The notes below the pieces were generated by a model that worked only from the letters and a program-made list of their open reading frames with translations, searched no databases and was not told where the DNA came from. The position numbers and the translations under genes are program-made. From contig FWWN02000458.1 of NCBI GenBank assembly GCA_900175165.2, positions 46,676-110,675 on the forward strand: a stretch of DNA of 64,000 bases, in the 5' to 3' direction. Positions 45,801-58,249 of this stretch are shown piece after piece. Position 1 is the stretch's first letter; each line of letters opens with the position of its first letter. Source of the stretch: Rhizomucor pusillus. Its lineage: Eukaryota; Mucoromycota; Mucoromycetes; Mucorales; Lichtheimiaceae.

Positions 45801-47229
45801 TTTGGGGTGTGTGGAAAGGAAAGAGGGATAAGCAGCTATGAAAAAAGAAAGCGGAACAAGAAGTTTGTGTCGTTTATATAATAGGCATCCGTTCAAACGT
45901 TGGTGGTTACATCATCAGCCCAGCGTCACTGCATGATGCAAAAGCGAAGTATGTATCACACACACAGGCATCGGCTCATCGGGATGTCAAGAAGAGGATA
46001 GATCAACATCGAAAGTCAACTAGCAGCACCGTGCAGTATATGATTTGTCATGTTTGCTTGTAAATCCACACATTGCATAAAGGCGACTTCGTTCAAGAGA
46101 ACCAGAAGAAGAACGCGTCTCTTAACAACCGTCGCTGCTGCTAAAGCCACCGCAGCAAATCGAAGTTCGCTTGTGTACATCCTGACCGAATTTGGGATAC
46201 AGGTAACGTCGTTTGGTTTGCCTTAGATATCGGCGTTTGCAAGTACACCTTTGTCTAAAATTGGTAAACACTTTGTCGATGCCACACTCACTATTGCGTG
46301 TGATCGCTGTTGAGGCTCAAGTGGCGCAAGAAGGACAAAACGAACCAAAAACTTCCAAAAACGAAGAGGATATGTCAGTGCGAATTCTTCGGGGTTGTGC
46401 GCCGCGGCTTCCCTCCATTCTCTAGTTGCCTCTAAAGTACAAATACATGAATAACCTTTGCTGCAATAATTGCTTGTGTAACAACATTATTTCCGCGTTT
46501 TTTAGCAGATCAACATAGAACAACCATAAAAGCGAACGAAACATCCAGATTGAGGGAAAAATATGAAAGATCTCCTTAAAGAAGTTTGACTGGTTTGTTG
46601 AAATTCGTTAGTGAGTCGCATGAACGTTGATAGCGCCGATGTTTATATAATGGCAATACTGTCAACACCCATCCGTATCGTGTCATGAATACTGTACGGG
46701 CACCGGAGCGTCACCAAGGTTGGACTCGGACTTGATACACGTCAACGGAGACTCTGGATATCCTAAACAGAATTGGGCCACGCCGGCCTCGCTTTATTAC
46801 GGCAGACAATTCCGTTGTTTTGGTAACAATGGCCTTTAAAGATATCAGATGCTCTCTGAGTTTAGCTTTTGCTATCAATCAACGGTATTGCATATCTACC
46901 TTGAGATGTAAGGTATTTTCAAATGCGGTTATCGTCGAGTACAAATCCTCATCTATGCCAATAAGCCGAAAATGTCCCACTTTGACGCCACCAAACGGCA
47001 GGTCTAACCAAGCCAGTCTTGCAGCGCGACAAGAAAGGTACAACATTGGCTGGCTCAGTTTGTGGGTTTGTGACCTGAAACCACGGACATGAATATTAAT
47101 ACCATATGCAAACCTGAGTTCTATTGCTTTGTCTTCCCAATCACGCACTACAGTCATCAATTCTCTACTATAAAAGCTGCGCATATCTCCAAATCCCGCT
47201 ATTAACGCTGGAGTCTCTATTACCCCTCA
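45801..47229. other. Gene-poor region, nothing recognised
   Basis: Short frames only. A 101-residue minus-strand frame (47184-46879; VRDWEDKAIELRFAYG) has no family I know and no clear start context. It may be a fragment of a decayed gene beside the PiggyBac-like relic. Confidence 0.3.
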
Positions 47230-48330
47230 CTTTCTTCGTAGCAACGGTACCCGGCACTGGAAGACTTCGTTGACCCGAGCGTGCCAGGCCACGAGTCTCT
47301 TTGGCACCATTCAAGGCGAAATTATGGACGGAGCCGAGTACGAGCTCGCGTTCGACATGCTACCTCTTTGAAGTAACAAGTTCCTCGCCGTACGCCAGCC
47401 AGAAAGTTTCAAGGAGACGTGACCAACGGCTCTGTCAACTCTCGCGACCAGGAAGACCCTGATCTCCTCGATGATGCCGTTGATGATATTTTTCCCATTT
47501 GGTCCTTCTTTCGACTTTTCGTTTGGACCCCAAGACGGAGCGTTTCGAGAACCTCACCAGATTCCACGTTTTCGAAGTTTCTGACGCTGCGAAACACGCT
47601 GCAGATTAACTATACCATATCCGTGCGTTCTTGGATGCTTATAACGAGAATCTCAAGGATTCTCTCACGCCTGGCAAACATCTTTGCGTGGATGAATCGA
47701 TGAACCAGTGGTTAAACCACGGTATGCCGAACTTGAAGATTCCACGCAAACCACATTCAATCGGTCAGGAACTTAAGACCATCGCAGACACAGAAACATG
47801 GTGTTATGACTGGCGATGACATGTGCAAGAAGGTTGAAGACACTCAGCCAAAGAACATCGCATGCGTGCTTCGTCTTACCGAGCCGTGCTTCCACTCTGG
47901 ATGAACGATCGTTGCTGATTCTTGGTTTGGTTCACCAGCAATGGTACGGGCATTGAAGGAGCGCGGACTCTTTTCAATCAAGCAGGTCAAGAAGAAACGA
48001 TACTGGCCGCGAGGCATGCCCGGACAAGACATGTTGGAGTCTGTGGGTCCTGAAATAGCTCAACGGCCGTTAAGAGATTGCGTGAGGACGGTCTCTATGT
48101 CGCTGCCCTTCGTGATAAGAAGTCAAAGTGCGTAGCAGCCAACGCAGGTACTACTGCCCCAGGCAACAGCATTTCCTGTTGGATAAGCGACCATTTGGAG
48201 ACATTCCCTCGGCCGGCTATCTTGGACAAAAATGAAAAACGCAACCAGGGCGCAGTAGACACGGCGAATAACCGTCGTGATAACATGACATCGTTTCATG
48301 ATGTCATGAAAACATATCGAAAATGATATC
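47230..48330 (+). pseudogene. PiggyBac-like transposase relic
   Basis: Pieces in different frames line up in order. First DEWSNL-type remains and DAVDDIFPIWSFFRLF, then AYNENLKDSLTPGKHLCVDE with MNQWLNHGMPNLKIPRKPH (47620-47820), then ADSWFGSPAMVRALKERGLF and KKKRYWPRGMPGQDML (47920-48030). This order and the DE / ADSWFGS motifs are typical of DDE_Tnp_1_7 (PiggyBac-type) transposases. Stops and frameshifts interrupt it at several points, so it is inactive. No intact TTAA-flanked inverted repeats were found by eye. Confidence 0.65.
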
Positions 48331-49598
48331 CGGTGTAAGTGAAATATGAGCTCGCCATTCTCACAGGTTTCAAGGCAACAAGCAATGAAAAGGAAAAGAA
48401 AAACATGAAGAAGTATTATGAAGGTCGTTATCGGCATTTGATCACAGTGGACCCAGAAGAACGTAGAGTATATAGGATATATATATGTACACACAAGTAT
48501 CCAAAACAGCAGGCAGGATACGCCAACATTTATTTTCGAATAGACTCGAACTGCACGCATTTCGCAAAGACACATTGGAGAACTGGAATCAGACGTCTGA
48601 GGGGGACATCGTCAATAGTCTTTAGCTCGGTGGTCATCGAGGCCATTTTGAAGGTTCCAAAGTGAAGGCAATTTGGCAAAGCTGGTGTTTCTTTGCAGCT
48701 TGAGACTTTGTACCAATAGACGAGGGGGGGAACAGGCTGCGATGCCTTCAAACAGATGGTACAAGTGATGAAGCATTTCTCAAAAGTAACAAAAGGCACC
48801 TTGAAGGATTTGCAACTGGTATCCTCGACAGAAGGAGACTTTGATGTCGCGAACGCAGAATTTAGCAAGACTGGCAATGTCGAGAAGAAGAACGCCACGA
48901 ATGGTATGAAAGTGGCGGTGGAAGGCAAATGCATTTTCGATACAATGGTCAAAAGGTGCGGAATGACCTTCCCCAGATGCCAGAATTCATCACTAGACTG
49001 GAGGACACCTATAAAATGAAATATGACCCATCCCACCCTCCACACTTTGTCCTTCGCTATCGATCTGAATCCTAGACAGGATAACCAGGTAATGCTTTAT
49101 TGGAGTATTTGAATTTCTAGAGTCTTCATTTTTTCTCTGAATTTGCTCAATAAAGCGAGAGGAAGATCAGCATATATCATTTCATACGCAAGTCCGACAG
49201 TCTCGTGAAATTGACGGAAGTCTTTACGACCGTCAATCCTGTGTTATATCACTTGGAAAATATTTATAAATTCGTATATGAATGGATATCCTTAATGTTG
49301 CAAAAGATCCAGCAACTGCGAAACGGTCCAAGATCCAATGACCAACCAAGGATCCTCTTGTCAATTAATTCCCACTATACGTCTGATACCAGCAATCGGA
49401 TGTAAGTCCCTCCCATCGCCAATCTGTTCAAACATTTTTTTCTCGCTCATTCAGGAAAATAAGCAGAGGACAGTACATTAGAAGAAAAAAAAAAGAGGGA
49501 GAGAAAGTATACAAAAGTATATATGGTAGAGAGAGAAGGGGAAAAAAGATTAAGCTTGTTCTGTATTCAGTAATTTGTCGATCAAATTTTTTGCGGTT
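48331..49598. other. Gene-poor spacer after the PiggyBac relic
   Basis: Broken short frames that may be the tail of the transposon (48380-49050), then AT-rich sequence and a GA-rich tract (49470-49560) beyond the next gene's stop codon. Nothing else recognised. Confidence 0.3.
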
Positions 49599-50311
49599 TT
49601 ACATGAGACCGGCAGCAGCGGCACCAGCAAGGACGAGAGCGCCCAAGGCAGCAGGGCTGTTCTTGAAACCAGCGCTGGTGTTGGACTCTTCAGCAGAGGC
49701 AGAGGAGCCAGAAGCGGAAGAGGGGGACTTGGCCGAAGAAGAGCCAGAAGAGGAGGCAGAGGAGCCAGAAGCAGCAGCGCCAGAGGAGGATGCGGAGGCG
49801 GAGGAGGAGGAGTTGGCTGCAGAAAAAGAAGAAAGAAGGGTTAATACGGGCTCGCAATATATCACATAATTGTTTGAAACTTACAAGAGCCGCTACCAGC
49901 CTTGATGGTGAACTGGCCAGTGTAGGCCAAGTTGGGAGAGGTACCGAACTCGAGAGCATAGTCAGAGCCGGGGGCAGTGTCAGCGGGGATCTTCCAGGTG
50001 TAGCTACCCTTGGAAGCATCGACGTTGGTAGCAATTACGGAGACGGGCTGCAAAGCAGTGGCAGAGCCCTGGGCAAGGACGATTTGGGAGATGGTCTGGA
50101 CAGTAGGGTTAATCCTAAAAAGATGTCAGTGGGTCAGCCATTGGATATATATCTAGTATGTACAGGTAGCTTACCAGGTGATGATAGCATCCTGACCGGC
50201 AGTGTAGACGGTGCCAGTAAGGGGGGCAGTGACACTGAGAATGTTGGTAGAATTCTGAGCCGAGACAGAGGCAACAGCGAGGGCGGCAATGGCGGCAACG
50301 ATGGATTTCAT
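49599..50311 (-). CDS. Secreted GPI-anchored Kre9/Knh1-type Ser-rich protein
   Basis: Exons 50311-50175, 50114-49885 and 49816-49599 give 194 residues. A signal peptide (MKSIVAAIAALAVASVSAQ) precedes an Ig-like Kre9/Knh1 N-terminal-type domain (LTGTVYTAGQDAIITW, ASKGSYTWKIPADTAPGSDY, LAYTGQFTIKAGSG). A 60-residue Ser/Ala-rich stalk follows, then a hydrophobic C-terminus (AALGALVLAGAAAAGLM) suited to GPI transfer. It is likely at the plasma membrane or cell wall. A TATA-like box (TATAAAAAG on the minus strand, about 50419-50428) lies about 110 nt upstream, with a CT-rich leader. This is one of few healthy genes in the 46-59 kb region and is probably well expressed. Confidence 0.88.
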
Positions 50312-50960
50312 GTTAAGGAAAGATAGGAACGTAGGGAAGCTGCTACTACGAACAAGTGATTGGAAGGAGGAGAATGGGAAGTAAGTGGAGAGCGCGAATC
50401 CACAGGCTGCCCCGCACCCTTTTTATACGCTTCTTCAGGAACGGGGGTTACGGGAGGAGTTCAGATTGACTGCAGACAAAAAAGAGGGAAAAATTGGTGG
50501 TGACACAAGGATCGCCTGTGTCACTGGATTGTTCCCAAAGCCAGCAATGCAATGTGGCACAACTTTTTATTGAAGAAACATCGTCAATTGCATCAATTGC
50601 ACCGATTGCACCCAATTATGGGGTACGAGGGAACGTCTATTTTTAATTAGGAAGACATACTGTGCTTCTGTTGCCACGGCATTTATCCTGCCAGCAAGGT
50701 GGGCACGCGGAAAGAGAGAGGAAACGATGTAAAGAAAAAGGAGGAATAAACCCACGCACGCAGATAATAGCTTGAACTTGCTACCCTGCATCTTTTAGTG
50801 CCAACCATGTCGCGAATGTAGCACACCTTGACCAACTAGCGCAGAATGGTTTACGCCAAGCTACTTGGTTACACTGTGAAATGAGAAGAGATAACATCTC
50901 CTCCTGCGTGAACATATCCTGTTCCTCTTGTCAGTGAACCAGTCAGATGTCACTTATTGT
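50312..50960. other. Upstream region with a possible small membrane protein
   Basis: Promoter of the GPI-protein gene. A minus-strand frame at 50791-50567 (74 residues) has one strong helix (LLSACVGLFLLFLYIVSSLF) and could be a small membrane protein or a chance frame; I do not call it. Confidence 0.3.
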
Positions 50961-50961
50961 G

Positions 50962-51952
50962 CTACTTTTTGCAGAAATACATAACGCAATCCACAGAACG
51001 AGCAGCATCCGAAAAGGTCCTCAGCCTGTACTCCGAAAGGCAAGACAATACATGTACATTGTACAGTTCAGTAGCCTTTTTGTTGCGGCCATCCCTCAAA
51101 CGTTTCTTCATAGTTTGATCTTCCGATGCAGCGTTGCTACTGGGTGCATCTTTTGCAGGAGATGGTAATTCTTTGGATGATATTACGGTCATGCAAGTAT
51201 ATGTATTTCATCGACCGGTCCTTTCTGTGTGTCTCGAATCTCGCTTTCAATGTTCAACTCAGCAGCTGACACATGCTTTTGCTCTTCTCAAGGATGTTGT
51301 TCCGAAGCGATCGATCGCTGCAGCAGCTTGATGATGAAAGCAACTATACATACCGATTGCGTTATCGTTCAAGGAGAGTTCATTTGACATAGATAGAGAC
51401 AGGCTAACTAAAATTGCTGCAGCACCCGGTTCCTAATATTCTACGTTGTCAGGAAAATTTGCCATAGCAGGAAAAGTCTACTGTCTCATTTCCTGCTCAT
51501 CTATCATCACGCTCATCACTGTATAATTTTGTTCACACACCGCGCTGACTGACAACAATTTCTTTTTCTCTGTGTATGTCTCTCTCTCTCGCTTTTCGTC
51601 CTTTCTTTTTGGGATATACGTATACAATTTATCAGCAACGCCAAGCTCCTCCTTGCCAAGTTGACGGTTATCCGGGCGGCGACAGCACGGACATAGCCGC
51701 GCTCCAATCACATAGTCGCGTTTGTTAACATTGTCTCCGTTGACATGCAGGCTGTTCCGTGCTGCCATGATTAAGCTTTTTTTCTTTTTTGGTCAACACG
51801 GAGAGACAGCTGTTTCCTTCTACATTTTGCAGAAAAATGCCAAGAGAATGTTTAAGAGGGCGCATTACTCTGCATTGTTGTAAGACATCCATGTTGGCCC
51901 GCCGCACGCTGTAGAAGGAAAGATCGGAATCATTGGGTTTCTTTAGTGGCAA
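50962..51952 (-). CDS. Possible multi-exon gene, unidentified
   Basis: Several minus-strand frames look coding by composition: MPLKKPNDSDLSFYSVRRAN (from 51952), NKRDYVIGARLCPCCRRPDN and LGKEELGVADKLYTYI (51768-51590), and KELPSPAKDAPSSNAASEDQ (51170 region). Plausible GT/AG sites lie between them, but I could not join them into one convincing frame. The CPCC pair hints at metal binding. It may be a real gene with introns I misplace, two genes, or a decaying one. Confidence 0.25.
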
Positions 51953-54900
51953 TAGCAGCCGTTATTGGTGCTAATGACTAGTGCCATTGACAAGGCTCTA
52001 TTAAATTATTAAGGAGCGGTCAGCCCTTGTTGCCCAAGGTTACTCGGTATCATTATTAAAGTTTGCAAAGCTTATCCGATGAGAAATGCACTCTGCTGCC
52101 AAGCATAAACGCAATCATTTAGACATAGAACCCAGTCGGCTGCCAGACCCAGAAGGAACCTTCTTCAGCTGCGTCGGATGACCCGGATGCTATCAGACCT
52201 GATATAAATGGATAATACATATTTCATCAAGGAAGCGTTTCCGCCGCCGGTCCATGCCGGTAACAAAAGTACTTTGGTTTCTAGATGCTTTGGCAAAGAA
52301 TGTCCGTAAAGGGAGGAGTTTGATGAACGAGGATACTGTTGGCTTTGCGGCCAAACACAGAGTGTGAAGAGAAACACATGCTGTCAAAGATGAATCGTCA
52401 GTATGTAGGGTTGCCAAATCTGGGGCCAGTGACATCGAAATCTTCAATGGTCCGATACAAACAAGAAGGTTCAATTCCAGAGCGCGTTGATATCCATTTA
52501 CGGTTGATTGAAGGTGTGTACAATTACGATAGGCTTCGCACGTTTGGCATCGTTTAGCTAATCCTGGCCAAAGACGACCGTAAAACGAACTTCATCATCC
52601 ATCAATGCTGACATCACAGGGACATTGCAAGTAATGATAGGCCCTTGGTAATATTCGATGCAGGACTATTTCTCGACAGGAGCCCTTACGATGAAGAATT
52701 TAGTACCGTATCGTACAGGATGTAGAGGTTTCCACGCTGCCGTAAAGATTCGAGATATCAGGCTTGATGTGAGATAGTAGGCAAGAGCGGGAAGCCATGC
52801 ACCCTATCCAAGCGCTACCGAGCCCATTTCCTTTATCAAGTGTTTATAGCTGCTGCCAATAGCCTTATCAGAGATAAGAATGAATGGTGAAGATAGCACT
52901 CAGAACAGTTCTCATGTTCAGCTTAATAGGCGACGATATTTGAAAGAGACTCTCAGATGCATTCTTAAATTTTCGTGGATAAAATCTTGTATGGCAAGTA
53001 AATAACTTTGTGTTAACGCTTTTGCGCTCTCATACAGTGCAGAGACGCCTCTCAGTGCTTCGGGAGTCTTCTTTCCTGAAGTCTAGACAATCGTGGCCTT
53101 TTCTCCTGTCTTCTATATTACCGCAGTCTCTTTGATCCACACGGGTTATCCTCTTTGGGAAAATATCTTCATGCTGTCAGATGGTCCTTCATGAAGACGA
53201 ATAATTATCTTCTTTAACTCTCCCACTCTAAAAACTAATCACTTTTTTACTTCACACTACAACAAGTGTATATATTTGACGCGAGATTCCGTTTCTACGG
53301 ATTTTAAGCTTTCCATACGTGCTCGCCACATCTATGTACGACGATTATGCGTTGACTTGTTGCATAAAGTGGGCGGATGCCCTCCCCCCCACAAATTCAA
53401 ACACCGTCCTGACATCCAGTATCAACCTTTCCTTCACCCAAAGCAATACATGCCTAAGTATTTTATATCTTTTATACGATATCCAAACTAATGATATTGC
53501 AAGCTCTCTGTAGAAACTCATCGCGTTTCGCATCGATGAGTATACATAATGATCCACCTATTGGGTCAATTCACTCTGGAGTGCATTCCTCACAGCAGCG
53601 CTCCGAAGACTCCAGTTGCATACACTGTAGAGAACTAACAGCCCTCGTTATGTTTTTTATCACCTTGTGGAATACTAACAACGTTTGCCGCGTCTTGACC
53701 ACAGCTACTTCCACAATGAATTTGCAAGATGTTGCAGATATCCAAGTAGTGAGGCATATAAATAAAAATATTAAGGTGGAGCTACGAGCAATCTACATAT
53801 TCAAAGGAGTATCCTTCTGTTGTCTTTACTTTCAAGCAAGCTACACACACCGAAATACTGTTCAAGCTGTTGATACTAATAGTGTAGTTTTGCTGCATGT
53901 TGGCCCTTCTCTTTCAAAGCAGCAAGCATTAGACAAGAAACCTACAGGCTGACATTCGCATTTACTGCGACCGAAGGATCTCGCAGAGCTGCTTTTTGTT
54001 TGAGCACATACATGAATATATACTCGCTTTGCAACGTGGCCAGTGTAAACGGGCATGCATTGCTCCAAAGCTTCGGAAAGTCCAAGCTCACAAGTTTGTT
54101 TCGTTTAGGTACGACTGTGTAACCATCGCTGACAGAATGTCCAGCAAAAGGCGAAATCCACTCGATACGGTGATCTCCAAAGTGTGATTTGCCCATCCAC
54201 ATCAGACTCTGTAAGCATGCTGCTCTGCCGGGTTGCTAAATTTGGCAAATTAAGCAAAAGCAGCAGCAGCAGCTTTGGTTAGTGAGAGTGACAAAATCTT
54301 TGAGTGAAGAAGACTGAGCGCAGACCAAACGTTGCTGCTCTGCACCGTCACCGCATTGTACATACTTTTGCTTGCAAGACTAGGTCGTTGCCATCTGAGG
54401 GCCTTTCACGTAGCTGCGCTTCCATGGGCATCCCCGCCCAGTCGAGCTGTCTTGCACCTTCTCATCGGTTGCCTCCACAGCAGCCTTGCAAGCCCTCGTC
54501 TACACTACTCGCCGGTCGCCTCATGAAGATACATGGTCACTCTATCGTCTCTTCTTTTGCGCCATACACTCCGAAAGAGTGAGAGGAAGAGAGGGAGAGA
54601 GAGAGAATGCGGGCATGTCAGACATTTTCAAATGTTCTTCTCTCAACATTTGCTCTTTGCCATAAAAGCTGGCAGAGCGTACAGATGCATGTCGGCAACC
54701 TACAGCATTAATTTATGAAGCGAGTCTTAGCAAATATTGTGATTTCATTTTATTTTGTAACATTTATGTCCATGGAAACATTTCGCCCTCGAGGGGTGAA
54801 GTACTTCTCCAGAGAAGTGCACGGTGCATGGAAGAGAGGGGATTCAAAGTCAGACTGATGTTCTTGACAAAAGGGACGGGAAGCGAACCTTTGGAAGCTA

Positions 54901-56100
54901 GTCACCTCCAAACAACTATAAATACCCCCCTTTTCCTGCCTTTTTTCCACAGCAAGTCAAAAGCGGTAGTCCTCCCCCCCCCACATGGACGGCAAGGACG
55001 AATCAAGGCACGGAAATCGAGCGGAGTGGTCGGACGGCACCCAAGGTACACACGTTGTCATGCTAACATTTCTGTAGGTCGGGGGATGCGTTCACCCGCA
55101 TGCAGCGACCTTGCATCTAGCTTTTCAACCGCTTTTCAAGATGGGCCACGATGATGCGACCAGTAAACAGGTGGGCGCGGGGACTGACTAGTGCCGCCTC
55201 CTCGTGGTGGTCCCTGGATATATCGTTGGCTTCTTGTCGACGTGAACCAAACGGCACTACTTCTTTAGCATAGAAATCTTTTGTCTTTTAATAAACATTG
55301 CTTTCAACTTTAATCCAGTCATCTTCTTGTCTTCTTTTACAATGATGAATAAAGATAACTCTTGTAAAAATTCCTCTTCGTCTGCTTTGCTTGTCTTGTC
55401 TTGCATGCACGTTGCGAATGTTGTGCGCTTTGAGAGTGTCTGTTTACGTGATTTGGTAGCAAGATTGCTTCCATGCAATCTCCATTGAACGTGTGTTCAC
55501 AATGCACAATACTCGTTTACTTTCATGCCTTCTGTTCTTTTGTTCTTCTGTCTCCGTTGTCCCTAGATATGTTGTGAATAGTGTTTTGTGCGTTGAAACG
55601 CGTCGAGTCAAACAAAAAATGTTACTCTGGCAAGCAAAATCAAAGTGGGCTGCTCCAACAATGAATCGTGATTCTGTAGCAAAGACAGGCTTCCTTGCAA
55701 TGGGATGCAGTCAACGTCTTTCCATGACTAGTTCCAGTGCTGTTCAATACTCTGTAGCTTACTTAGCCACCTAGATTTCTTCTTCTTCGTTGCTTGCTGC
55801 TTCTACTACTGTCAAAATCTTGTCGGGTGCGAGTGCATTTTCACGTGATCGAAAAAGTTTTTCTCTTGCTTTCTCGGGCCTCCAGTGCCTTACTTTTCGA
55901 TCAGTATTTTATCGCTGAGCGGTTTACTTTGATGCGAAATTTGATTTCTTCATGCTTCAAGGATTTCGTACGTAGTCGTCGCTTCTCTGTACGACGATCC
56001 TACGTTCACCTTCAGGCAATGCCGACGTGCACGGACATCAGCGTGCCGCGGATGTCAATTCAAATGCCGCTACATCGATCCAGTCAATAGTGAGTGTAAT
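51953..56100. other. Gene-poor region with decayed coding pieces
   Basis: 52170-52800 (plus strand) reads as broken coding sequence in several frames (PPPVHAGNKSTLVSRCFG, ERGYCWLCGQTQSVKRN, GTLQVMIGPW, NLVPYRTGC, GFHAAVKIRDIRLDV), separated by stops; I cannot name the family. 53040-56100 has only short frames. A 73-residue minus frame (55478-55257) and an 86-residue one (54202-53942; RIEWISPFAGHSV) have no recognised homologue. A CT/GA microsatellite is at 54583-54606 and poly-C tracts lie near 54972. Confidence 0.3.
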
Positions 56101-56860
56101 GTTCCGTCATACCAAGTGACCGTAAGCTGGCAGCCATGGATGCGTAGGTATATCGATTCTGTGGCAATATCCTAGCTGCAAATGTATCAAATGTTTCGTT
56201 AAGGAGCTCAGGGTATCAAATAGAGCATTGTCGGTGAGATCAACTACCTCCAATCTAAGTATCTCAATATTGGGATTTATTTGCAATGAACATGGATGAT
56301 CGCCGGTGACGGCATGTCACAATCAATGACATTAAGTTCATAAAAACCTCGGATGTGCAAGCGTCTCAAGGTTGGGAAACCATCTGGACCACTGAAACTG
56401 TTTTCAATTCTGTTCTCGCGAGTTCGGTGCCAATGAAGCCCAAGCCTTGCAAGTTTTGGCGTAAATGGTGCAAAATCGACCAAAATTCATTGGCAGATGC
56501 GCTTTCTGTAACAACGCACATGTTCTCGCATATTTTATCCGCTTGTAATTGGTATATCGGAACATGGGTCTTTGGTGCCTGTCATAAATAATGTACTGAT
56601 GTGTGCACAGCTTTGAAGCACCATTATGCTCCTCAGCAATTTGGAGATTGCCAGAGTCTAGGTACAAATGACGCACTTCTGAGCAACGCTGGAGTAGCAG
56701 GCGTATGGCATCGAACATAAGTGGGTAGGTGGGGCCGGAGGTTATTGTACTGTATTTCCGAAAAATAAAGTCGCGTTTTGCAGATGCATTTGGCGGACTT
56801 GCGAAGCTAAGCATCATTAGTTGTCGCGTTGCCGGAGTTTTATATTGACGCATTTTACAA
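56100..56860 (-). pseudogene. Decayed F-box/LRR-type gene fragment
   Basis: The minus-strand frame from 56853 reads MRQYKTPATRQLMMLSF and LLLQRCSEVRHLYLDSGNLQ. It then shifts frame into RTRENRIENSFSGPDGFPTLRRLHIRGFYELNV (split here by frame) and continues as IEILRLEVVDLTDNALFDTL and KHLIHLQLGYCHRIDIPTH. The order is that of an LRR array in a Mucorales F-box protein, but no F-box is seen and the frames do not join by obvious introns. It may be partly spliced. Confidence 0.4.
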
Positions 56861-57053
56861 ACCTGTCTAGAAATGTGACAACGCCATGCCCAGCTCCTCC
56901 CGCCAAGTGCATAGTTCAGATGGTGAGCATTGAGAGCACATTATAGGAAAAGAATGACACTTACTGAATACCTGTCACTCAATTTCTCATTGTGTGTTTA
57001 AATGTGTATCCTATCTATCTGTCGTATGCCATCGACTTATTGTGACACCCACA

Positions 57054-58249
57054 TCACAAGTGCTCTCTGCTGCGACATTTATCTAAGCATTTATGAGAGT
57101 GCAAGACAAATCCTTCGAAATCGCTGAAACTTATACGATTGCATGCTTCATTAAATCTGGTCGTGAGTGTCTCCTTCCCCAAGAACCTACTGCGCTTGAC
57201 TTTGCTCTTGACTACCGACCAGAACTGCTCAATAGGGTTGAGATCAGGAGAATAAGACGTAAGATAGGCATAGTGGTAACCACGGGACATGATGTACTTA
57301 ACTATGTCGTTAGACGTATGGATGGGGGCGTTATCCATTACGAGGTAGTGGTCCTCCATGTGCAGATACCGGTCCATCTCATCCATTGTGGCCTTCAAGA
57401 AGCTTAGGTAATGACCTGTTACTGTCCCTGTGCTCTTCTGGGCTGGTGGCTGTGGCAGTCTCAGGCTGCAGTTAATTAGACCTGAGGCAGAAATCGCGCC
57501 CAAAATGGTGGTTGTCTGCGCTCGTGTTTTGGGCACTGTGACTATTACAGGCGAACCTTTCTTTGACCAGGCCATACTGCGCTTCATATTAACATGGAAG
57601 GCAGACTCATAAAAAATGACACAGTTTTTCCTAAAGTCCATGTGAGTAGTCTCCCATTTGCTGAGCCAGTCAAGGCGCTCTCGGACCTTGGCCCCGCTGT
57701 CTTTGTCTACAGGCTGAAACCGGGCCTTCTTAAGTGACAGATTGCACTGCGTTCTGACGAAGTCATAAACGGTACTCTTAGAGACTTTGAGCCCCTTAAA
57801 CCTCTGAAGCAGTCGCTCCATCAACTGCTCCAAGACAACCGAAGGGTTCTCATCGACGTACTCTAGAATGACCTTCTTATGCTCTTCACCAAGGATACGC
57901 GGATGACCATTCTTCTTACGCTTCGCGAATATGCTATCCGGATTCACCTCATACTGAAAATCTTTGAGCTGTACGGACATGGATAGCTGACTGTTTTGCG
58001 GCAGCTGAGGCACTTAGAACTTTCTGAAACATCAGTTTAAAGAATCTGACTTTGTCCTGATTCGTATAGAGCGTGTACACTCGTTTGATCGAGGGCTTCT
58101 CTCATGCGAACGTCCACATCCTTTTTTACGTCATCAGTCTGCATGGCGTCTGATCGGCCATCGCTCTCGCGAGTTCGATTACGCAAATACTGCGTGTATG
58201 AACTTAGCGTTTCAAGAGCATACTGCTCTTCGTCGACGATGTAGCCCAT
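57054..58249 (-). pseudogene. IS630/Tc1-mariner-type transposase, frameshifted and missing the first catalytic Asp
   Basis: An open frame of 319 codons (58013-57054) contains most of the transposase: the HTH continuation (YEVNPDSIFAKRKKNGHPRI), then the DDE core with NCVIFYESAFHVNM, YLVMDNAPIHTS and SPDLNPIEQFWSVVKSK. The first catalytic Asp, normally in F-[IV]-D-E, is Tyr (codon 57611-57609). The true N-terminus (MGYIVDEEQYALETLSSYTQ, from 58249) and the HTH part (VRFFKLMFQKVLSASAAAKQ) lie in two other frames over 58249-57965, so at least two frameshifts break the gene. The flanks show no clear inverted repeats to my eye. Recently decayed, given the long open remainder. Confidence 0.8.

Noticed and set aside
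49575..49844. Arg/Gly-rich plus-strand frame resembling an RGG protein
   Set aside because: Antisense of the Ser/Ala repeat stalk of the GPI-anchored protein; the composition is explained by the repeat.
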